DNA of 64,000 bases from Vibrio sinaloensis. GTDB lineage: Bacteria; Pseudomonadota; Gammaproteobacteria; Enterobacterales; Vibrionaceae. The stretch is from assembly GCF_023195835.1 (NCBI RefSeq), contig NZ_CP096199.1, forward strand, positions 2,232,001-2,296,000, read 5' to 3'. Under the pieces are notes generated by a model that was not told the DNA's origin, did no database searches, and saw nothing but the letters and a program-made list of their open reading frames with translations. The position numbers were made by a program, and so were the translations under genes. Each line of letters opens with the position of its first letter. Within the stretch, counting starts at the first letter, position 1. Below, in pieces: positions 58,562-64,000 of the stretch.

Positions 58562-59473
58562 ATGGCGTCCAACATTTCGCTCAAACAACTCAAAGTTTTT
58601 ATCGCGATCACCCAGCACGATACCCTCACCGCTGCGGCCGAAGCCTTGTTTCTCTCCAAAGCAGCGGTGAGCATGGCACTGTCTGAACTGGAAAAACAGA
58701 TCGGCCACGCGCTGTTTGACCGAGTGAATAACCGCCTCATTCTCAATCAAGAGGGCCAGAAACTCCTACCTTTGGCAGATGAACTGATTGAGCGAGCGCA
58801 CACCATAGAGCAGCTGTTTGATAACGACCAAGCGCTATCTGGTCAGCTGCGTATTGGCGCCAGTGACACCATTGGCAATCAAGTTGCACCTTATTTGCTC
58901 AGCGACTTTCGCCGCGACACGCAACACCATGCGCAAAGCTTGCTGATCTCTAACTCAGCGTTAATTTGTGAGAAACTGGTCGACTATGAGCTTGACCTAG
59001 CGCTGATCGAAGGAAAAACCCTTCACCCACAACTTATCTCCCACCCTTTCAGCCAAGATGAAATGTGTGTGGTGTGTTCACCTGACTCACCACTGCTCGC
59101 TCAGCCATTCGGAATTGGGGACTTGGAAAACAGTGAGTGGATCTTGCGCGAACCCGGCTCTGGCTCTCGAGAGTTTTTCTTGCGCGTGGTGGCGCCGCGA
59201 ATCGAGCACTGGCACGAAGCGTTTCAACTTAATACCACCGAGGCTTTGATCAATAGCGTCTCTGCGGGGCTGGGGTTAGCTTGCCTGTCTAAACTGGCCG
59301 CCCAGCCCGCCCTCAATGATGGCAGAGTGGTCGAGCTCAAATTGTCGCTCGACATGAAACGTCGCTATTGGTTGCTGGTGCACAAGGAGAAGTACCAGAG
59401 CCCGCTACTGAAAACCTTTATCAATTACTGTCATCAATGGCGCAAAGACTCGCCACTTAAGTCTCAGAATTGA
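58562..59473 (+). CDS. LysR-family regulator divergent from the TDT transporter
   Basis: A 303-residue LysR protein. The HTH at 5-65 (LTAAAEALFLSKAAVSMALSELEKQ) and the substrate domain (SGQLRIGASDTIGNQVAPYLL, PGSGSREFF) resemble YeiE/CbbR/CysB-type members, which often sense small anions. The 102-base divergent spacing from the TDT gene implies control of that transporter. ATG 58562 is the first in-frame start. Confidence 0.87.
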   Translation: MASNISLKQLKVFIAITQHDTLTAAAEALFLSKAAVSMALSELEKQIGHALFDRVNNRLILNQEGQKLLPLADELIERAHTIEQLFDNDQALSGQLRIGASDTIGNQVAPYLLSDFRRDTQHHAQSLLISNSALICEKLVDYELDLALIEGKTLHPQLISHPFSQDEMCVVCSPDSPLLAQPFGIGDLENSEWILREPGSGSREFFLRVVAPRIEHWHEAFQLNTTEALINSVSAGLGLACLSKLAAQPALNDGRVVELKLSLDMKRRYWLLVHKEKYQSPLLKTFINYCHQWRKDSPLKSQN

Positions 59474-59501
59474 CCCATCGCCTAGACTTAACCAGGTAAA
59501 A

Positions 59502-59519
59502 ACTGTATAAAAAGACAGT
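59502..59519 (+). promoter_or_regulatory. LexA box (SOS operator) of yebG
   Basis: ACTGTATAAAAAGACAGT holds CTG-N10-CAG with flanking A/T and matches the LexA consensus at nearly every conserved base. It lies 35 bases before the yebG start; yebG is an SOS gene in E. coli. Confidence 0.88.
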
Positions 59520-59554
59520 AAATACATTCAACAATTTGAGTTAGAGGACCAACC

Positions 59555-59854
59555 ATGGCTGTAATCGTCAAGTACGTGGTAGAACGCAACGGAGAAGAGA
59601 AAATGACTTTTACCTCTAAAGCGGAAGCTGACGCATATGACAAAATGCTCGATATGGCAGATGAGCTTTTTGAGCTACTAGGTAAAAGTGAATTGCTAGA
59701 AGATGAAGGCAAGCAAGAAGACTTGGCGATGTTCCTAGCACAAAACAAAGAAGAGGTGCTTTACGCACTGGGTGCCAAGCGCAAGCCGGCGCCTAAGAAA
59801 GCGAAAAAAGTCACTCCAGTTGACGACGAGCCAGCGCAAGAAGACGCCGCTTAA
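59555..59854 (+). CDS. yebG: DNA damage-inducible protein YebG
   Basis: A 99-residue cytoplasmic protein starting MAVIVKYVVERNGEEKMTFTSK, near-identical to E. coli YebG over the first 35 residues (SKAEADAYDKMLDMAD). The C-terminus is a Lys/Pro-rich then acidic tail (KRKPAPKKAKKVTP). It is SOS-induced through the LexA box upstream; its molecular role is not established. GAGGAC precedes the ATG, and an 11-bp terminator follows. Confidence 0.93.
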   Translation: MAVIVKYVVERNGEEKMTFTSKAEADAYDKMLDMADELFELLGKSELLEDEGKQEDLAMFLAQNKEEVLYALGAKRKPAPKKAKKVTPVDDEPAQEDAA

Positions 59855-59876
59855 GTCACTCTCAGCAACCATCCGC

Positions 59877-59911
59877 TAGGCCTCAGTCACCCACTGAGGC
59901 CTATTTTTTTG
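59877..59911 (+). terminator. Intrinsic terminator of yebG
   Basis: An 11-bp perfect stem (59877-59887 with 59893-59903, loop CACCC) followed by seven T. Confidence 0.9.
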
Positions 59912-59997
59912 CGGAAATCAATCGCACCACTTTTACCCTTATTAATCCTAGCAGCACTGCTAAAATTGAGGTTCTTCCCCAAGATAGAGTGAATCCA

Positions 59998-60744
59998 ATG
60001 AACTACCGCGTTGAAGTTTGTATCGATAACCTAGAATCTCTCCACAATGCCATAGCGGGTGGGGCAAGCCGAATAGAGCTGTGCTCAGCGCTAACCTTAG
60101 GCGGATTAACCCCAAGCTTTGGTTTGATGAAAAAAGCCCGTCAACTGAGTGATATTGCCATTTACGCTATGATTCGCCCACGCCAAGGGGATTTTGTGTT
60201 TGATCAAGACGACACCGAAGCGATGTTGCTCGACATTGAAGCCGCAGCAGAAGCAGGGCTTGATGGCGTGGTGCTGGGCGCTCTGACTCCGAGCGGTGAT
60301 GTTGATCTCGATCTGATGCAGCAGTTATGTGAACGCGCCAAACTCTATGAACTTGGCATTACCTTTCACCGCGCTATTGACCAATGCCGTGACTGGTCAC
60401 ACGCACTTGAGCAGGTGATCGCTTTAGGCTGTGAACGGATCTTGAGTTCCGGTCAGGCCGAAAATGTCGAGCTAGGCCGCAACACGCTGCGTGCCATGGT
60501 CAAACAAGCGGATGGTCGTATCTCTATTATGGCTGGCGCTGGGCTAACCGTAGACAACGCCGTCGAAGTCGTTCGCCATTCAGGGGCAAGGGAGGTTCAC
60601 TTATCAGGAAAAACGACCCGCCCAAGCAAAATGCAAATATCGAATTACAGTGCGAAGATGGGCGAAAACTCACTCGATGACATGCAAATTCCAGTCACCA
60701 ATCCAGGTGCGATTGAAAAGGTCGTAAAAGCTCTCAGTTCTTAA
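59998..60744 (+). CDS. cutC: CutC family protein
   Basis: A TIM-barrel protein of 248 residues named for copper homeostasis, though its biochemical role is unsettled. CutC blocks are present: GGASRIELCSALTLGGLTPS, IRPRQGDFVF, GITFHRAIDQCRDW, RILSSGQAEN and IMAGAGLTVDN. GTG 59989 is an alternative start three codons upstream. No copper gene adjoins it; ppk2 follows on the same strand. Confidence 0.92.
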   Translation: MNYRVEVCIDNLESLHNAIAGGASRIELCSALTLGGLTPSFGLMKKARQLSDIAIYAMIRPRQGDFVFDQDDTEAMLLDIEAAAEAGLDGVVLGALTPSGDVDLDLMQQLCERAKLYELGITFHRAIDQCRDWSHALEQVIALGCERILSSGQAENVELGRNTLRAMVKQADGRISIMAGAGLTVDNAVEVVRHSGAREVHLSGKTTRPSKMQISNYSAKMGENSLDDMQIPVTNPGAIEKVVKALSS

Positions 60745-60803
60745 ACATAATCCCCTCTATGGCGGCGTCTAATGCTAACCTTTTGATAACAAAGGAGTGC
60801 GTT

Positions 60804-61586
60804 ATGGGTAAGAAGAAACTAGACAAAAAGTTCTACGAGCAAGAGCTAGAGCAGTTGCAAATAGAGCTGGTCAAACTACAAGAGTGGGTCAAACACCAAG
60901 GACTCAAAGTGGTGGTGATCTTTGAAGGCCGCGATGCCGCAGGGAAAGGCGGCGTCATTAAACGCATTACCGAAAAGCTCAACCCACGTGTCTGCCGTGT
61001 CGCCGCACTCCCCGCTCCTACCGAAAAAGAGAAAACCCAGTGGTATTTCCAACGCTATGTGGCACACCTGCCTTCGGCAGGCGAAATGGTACTGTTTGAC
61101 CGCAGTTGGTATAACCGCGCTGGCGTAGAAAAAGTCATGGGGTTTTGCAGCGATGAGCAGTATGAAGAGTTTCTCCATTCATGCCCTGAGTTTGAACGCA
61201 TGTTGCAGCGCTCCGGCATTATCTTGATTAAGTACTGGTTTTCCGTTTCAGATGAAGAGCAAGAAAAACGGTTCTTAGGCCGAATCAATACCCCGATTAA
61301 ACGCTGGAAGTTTAGCCCAATGGATCTGGAGTCACGCAATCGCTGGGCAGAATACTCGGAAGCCAAAGACAAGATGTTTGCCTACACCGACACCAAACAG
61401 TGCCCTTGGTGGGTGGTGCCGTCCGATGATAAAAAACGGGCCAGGCTCAACTGCATTAGTCATTTATTAAGCCAAATAGACTATCAAGAGCTCAGTTACC
61501 CAGAAATAGAACTGCCGGAAATCAATAAAGAGGGGTATATTCGCAAACCTATGGATGACCAAACCTTCGTTCCCGAAAAGTATTAA
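60804..61586 (+). CDS. ppk2: Polyphosphate kinase 2
   Basis: PPK2 uses polyphosphate to phosphorylate nucleoside diphosphates (or the reverse). ATG 60804 has AAGGAG 7 bases upstream and gives 260 residues; the open frame to 60759 has no such signal. Walker A is FEGRDAAGKGG near 38, with the lid module (FLGRINTPIKRWKFSPMD) and Walker B LFDRSWYNRAGVEKVMGF. A single PPK2 domain points to class I (NDP-using), but this is inferred. The next gene starts 2 bases after its stop. Confidence 0.93.
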   Translation: MGKKKLDKKFYEQELEQLQIELVKLQEWVKHQGLKVVVIFEGRDAAGKGGVIKRITEKLNPRVCRVAALPAPTEKEKTQWYFQRYVAHLPSAGEMVLFDRSWYNRAGVEKVMGFCSDEQYEEFLHSCPEFERMLQRSGIILIKYWFSVSDEEQEKRFLGRINTPIKRWKFSPMDLESRNRWAEYSEAKDKMFAYTDTKQCPWWVVPSDDKKRARLNCISHLLSQIDYQELSYPEIELPEINKEGYIRKPMDDQTFVPEKY

Positions 61587-61588
61587 TC

Positions 61589-62524
61589 ATGGCTAGAGAT
61601 CTGTTTGAGCGCTTGGATTTAAACCTACTAAAAACCTTTTTGGTTCTTTCCCAAGAACTGAACATGCGCAAAGCATCTCAGAAGCTGTTCGTCTCGCAGC
61701 CTGCCATCAGCCAAGCATTACAAAAACTCAGAAATCACTTTGATGATGACTTATTTGTAAAAGCGCCGCATGGGCTCGAAGCGACCCCATTCGCCATCCA
61801 GCTCGCCAACAGTATCACGCCTCATCTGGATGGGCTTAGCGCGGCGCTCAATCAGAGTCGAACGTTTGTCCCCGAGGAATTGACTGGCACAATAAAAATC
61901 GCCGTTGCTCCGGTCGTGTTGGGCTGTTTGTCCGGTTCACTATTCCAGCGCTTCAAGCAACAAGCGCCAAACTGTGTCATCGAATTGGTCGGTTGGTCGA
62001 GTGATACGTTCAACCAGATTCATCGCGATGAAGTGCAACTCGGCGTCAACTTGGATGTCGCCATCCCACACAACATTCAAACTTATAAGTTGGCGGAGTT
62101 AACCGGCAAACTCATTGTGCGCCGTGATCATCCCGTCACCAAAAAAACGGTCACTGCGCAAGATATGCAGCCTTACCCCATAGCCTCCGTCATCACCCCG
62201 GGCTGGAACGATAACTTCACTCATGCGGCCAATATTATGCGCCAAGAAGGGGCCGAGCCCAGCGTGGGATTTCGCTCTGAATTTATGATGGCGGTGGTTG
62301 ATGTGGTTGAAATGAGTGATTTTTTCTTGCCTCACTCCAATCTATTTCCACTGCAACGCTACCCAAATCTAAGAGCTTTAGATGTGGTTGTGGCTGGAAA
62401 ACCCTACACTCACGGCGTGCATGGCTATTATCACAATAAGTATCGCAGCAGTGCCCTATTAGAGTGGTTATGTGTGCAAATCCAACAGGTTATCGATCAA
62501 CAAATCTCTACCTCCCACCACTAG
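61589..62524 (+). CDS. LysR-family regulator cotranscribed with ppk2
   Basis: A 311-residue LysR protein; HTH about 10-68 (MRKASQKLFVSQPAISQALQKLRNHF), then a substrate-binding domain from about 95. It begins 2 bases after the ppk2 stop, so it is almost certainly in the same transcript. This is unusual, since most LysR genes are divergent from their targets. It may control the ppk2 transcript itself or the outer-membrane-like gene 130 bases downstream. Confidence 0.87.
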   Translation: MARDLFERLDLNLLKTFLVLSQELNMRKASQKLFVSQPAISQALQKLRNHFDDDLFVKAPHGLEATPFAIQLANSITPHLDGLSAALNQSRTFVPEELTGTIKIAVAPVVLGCLSGSLFQRFKQQAPNCVIELVGWSSDTFNQIHRDEVQLGVNLDVAIPHNIQTYKLAELTGKLIVRRDHPVTKKTVTAQDMQPYPIASVITPGWNDNFTHAANIMRQEGAEPSVGFRSEFMMAVVDVVEMSDFFLPHSNLFPLQRYPNLRALDVVVAGKPYTHGVHGYYHNKYRSSALLEWLCVQIQQVIDQQISTSHH

Positions 62525-62654
62525 ATAATAAGTTTCAGTTATCAGCATTATTAAATCCAACAATTAGTGCTTATCAACGCTATCGCCTAATATGCTCACT
62601 CACAGCGCCAAGTTTCAAGGATGAACGGCAACCAACCGATAACTTGAGACCAAT

Positions 62655-63179
62655 ATGATGACTTTTACCCGCTCCTCATTACTACTTTGCTGTGCATTCA
62701 GCCCATTAACAGCCCTTGCCTCTGGACTTCACATCTCACCAGATATCAAGCTTGGCCCCTACTGGCAAGCAGGGGTATCAGGGGCTGGATTACAACTTGG
62801 AGTGAACGACATTTGGGGTCTAGATGCGCTTTATATCAGTTACTCCCATCTATCAGCTGAGCACTATATCGACAAAGACCGCCTCAAAACTTATCGCATC
62901 GGTACGCAGCACTTACTGGTTAATCGTTCGAACAAGATGGCACTTCAGCTGGAAGCAGGATTGGTCGAGTATCAAGGTGTGCGAGATTATATTCTAACGG
63001 ACAAAAAACGTTATGCAGAGGGGACTGGCGGCAGTGTGTCGGCAGCCTGGGTGATGTTTGTAAACGACAATGTCGGTTTTAGAGCAGGGATGGATGTCAA
63101 CTATATCAATCAGAAAAACACCCTGTTTGGCACCCACTGGTCAACCACATTTAACACCGGAGTGGTGTTACACTTTTAG
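62655..63179 (+). CDS. Small outer-membrane beta-barrel-like protein, unrecognised family
   Basis: A 174-residue exported protein with a signal peptide ending ALAS-G (about 23). The mature part is rich in alternating hydrophobic/polar strands ([49 protein letters not shown]) and ends in Phe, typical of outer-membrane barrels. I do not recognise the family. Eight strands are plausible for its size. ATG 62658 is an alternative. Its last 4 bases overlap the convergent phoU stop. Confidence 0.7.
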   Translation: MMTFTRSSLLLCCAFSPLTALASGLHISPDIKLGPYWQAGVSGAGLQLGVNDIWGLDALYISYSHLSAEHYIDKDRLKTYRIGTQHLLVNRSNKMALQLEAGLVEYQGVRDYILTDKKRYAEGTGGSVSAAWVMFVNDNVGFRAGMDVNYINQKNTLFGTHWSTTFNTGVVLHF

Positions 63180-63874
63180 CGCAGCGCATCGTCGATGCTT
63201 TGCTCTCCTAAGTGGCGCACATCTTTGCCTTTCACAAAGTAGATGATGTACTCGCAGATATTTTGGCAGCGGTCGCCAACTCGCTCAATGGCGCGCGCCG
63301 ACCACATCACCTGAAGAATATTGGGAATATTCTTCGGGTCTTCCATCATATAGGTCATCAACTGACGGATAACAGCTTCATATTCCGCATCAATTTTGTC
63401 ATCCAGCTTGTACACTTCAGCGGCCGCATCGACATCCATACGTGCGAAGGCGTCGAGCACTTGGTGCAGCATACTGATCGCTTGGCGACATAAGGGCTCG
63501 AGTGAAACTTGGAACTGGCGCTCTTTCGATGACGGACTTTCAATCGCCACATAAGCAATTTTGGTCGCCACATCACCAATACGCTCAAGGTCGGTAATGG
63601 TTTTGATAATAGCCATAATTAGGCGCAAATCCTTTGCTGTCGGCTGACGTTTAGCAATGATTCGCGTACACGCTTCATCGATAGACACTTCCATCGCGTT
63701 CACTTTATGGTCATCACGTACCACTTTGCGCGCCAGTTCGATGTCCTCTTTGTGTAGCGCTTGCATCGCAAAGGATAGCTGCTGCTCCACCAAACCTCCC
63801 ATGGTCAATACGTGAGTACGAATCGATTCGAGTTCGACATTAAACTGACCTGAGATATGGCGTCCAAAATTCAT
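63176..63874 (-). CDS. phoU: Phosphate-signalling protein PhoU
   Basis: PhoU represses the Pho regulon when phosphate is plentiful by working with PstSCAB and PhoR. The 232 residues form two PhoU helical domains, each with an ExxxD metal-binding motif ([11 protein letters not shown] and [10 protein letters not shown]). It ends the pst operon: the pstB stop is 93 bases upstream on the same strand. Confidence 0.96.
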   Translation of the reverse strand: MNFGRHISGQFNVELESIRTHVLTMGGLVEQQLSFAMQALHKEDIELARKVVRDDHKVNAMEVSIDEACTRIIAKRQPTAKDLRLIMAIIKTITDLERIGDVATKIAYVAIESPSSKERQFQVSLEPLCRQAISMLHQVLDAFARMDVDAAAEVYKLDDKIDAEYEAVIRQLMTYMMEDPKNIPNILQVMWSARAIERVGDRCQNICEYIIYFVKGKDVRHLGEQSIDDALR

Positions 63875-63967
63875 AGAGGAAGTGGCTCTCTTTGTTAGCT
63901 AGGATAATTAAAGGTTAGCGCAATAGTGACACCCTGTGTGGGCAGTCGATGCTTGGCGACTTAGCGT

Positions 63968-64000
63968 TTAGCCGTATCTACCTGTGATATAGTCTTCCGT
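63968..64000 (-). CDS. pstB: Phosphate ABC transporter ATPase PstB, last ten codons
   Basis: Reading the minus strand from 64000 gives TEDYITGRYG followed by TAA at 63970-63968. This is the exact C-terminal signature of PstB, whose gene precedes phoU in pstSCAB-phoU. Everything else lies beyond the right edge. Confidence 0.9.
   Translation of the reverse strand, partial: TEDYITGRYG

Noticed and set aside
1..64000. CRISPR array, tRNA, rRNA, prophage or insertion sequence
   Set aside because: No regularly spaced repeats, no tRNA-like cloverleaf, no transposase or integrase and no target-site duplications were seen.

Overview
The window reads as a stretch of the main chromosome of a Vibrio-like gammaproteobacterium. 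Housekeeping proteins (GuaA, GuaB, Der, HisS, IspG, RlmN, ArgA, RecBCD) resemble the enterobacterial proteins at a Vibrio-like distance. Several small families common in Vibrionaceae are present (DUF2850, DUF3581, a GNAT-nitrilase fusion). Gene order follows the E. coli blocks xseA/yfgJ - der - bamB - yfgM - hisS - ispG - rodZ - rlmN and csdE - tcdA - mltA - argA - recD - recB - recC. No tRNA, rRNA, phage, transposase or CRISPR array was seen. Genus is an inference; species cannot be read from the window.

Layout: 1-970 is the 5' part of a secreted subtilisin-like protease running off the left edge. 1368-6785 holds plsC, a GNAT-nitrilase fusion, a MetY-like sulfhydrylase, a DUF3581 protein and a stand-alone nuclease-like domain. 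6801-12787 holds a pentapeptide-repeat potassium channel, an alanine-utilisation group (LysR regulator, dadA, Na+/alanine symporter) and satP. 12960-14672 is a secreted GH19 chitinase. 14935-19838 has guaBA, xseA and a zinc-ribbon protein. 19875-25274 has a GAF-GGDEF protein and a DcuSR/CitAB-type two-component system divergent from a DASS anion transporter. 25301-37637 is a long minus-strand run: AlaX, Der, BamB, YfgM, HisS, IspG, RodZ, RlmN, CsdE, TcdA, MltA and a DUF2850 protein. argA is on the plus strand behind a paired ARG box, followed by a small unknown gene and then recD, recB, recC on the minus strand.

49264-57493 is the most distinctive accessory region. It is a six-gene glycerol-type ABC importer (glpS-T-P-Q-U-V order) read from a near-consensus sigma-54 promoter, facing a divergent AcoR/DhaR-type sigma-54 activator. 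Its two ATPases carry complementary defects, which predicts one working and one degenerate ATP site. To the right lie a TDT/SLAC1-type transporter with a divergent LysR regulator, yebG behind a LexA box, cutC, ppk2 with a LysR gene 2 bases downstream, a small outer-membrane-like protein, phoU, and the last ten codons of pstB at the right edge.

Non-coding structure: the 263-base recC-recB spacer contains four head-to-tail hairpins (45403-45544). A hairpin series ending in a terminator-like element lies between the protease and plsC (1182-1282). An 80-base palindromic repeat-like element follows recC. All coordinates, motifs and pairings were read by eye. Family names come from recognising conserved sequence, not from a database search.
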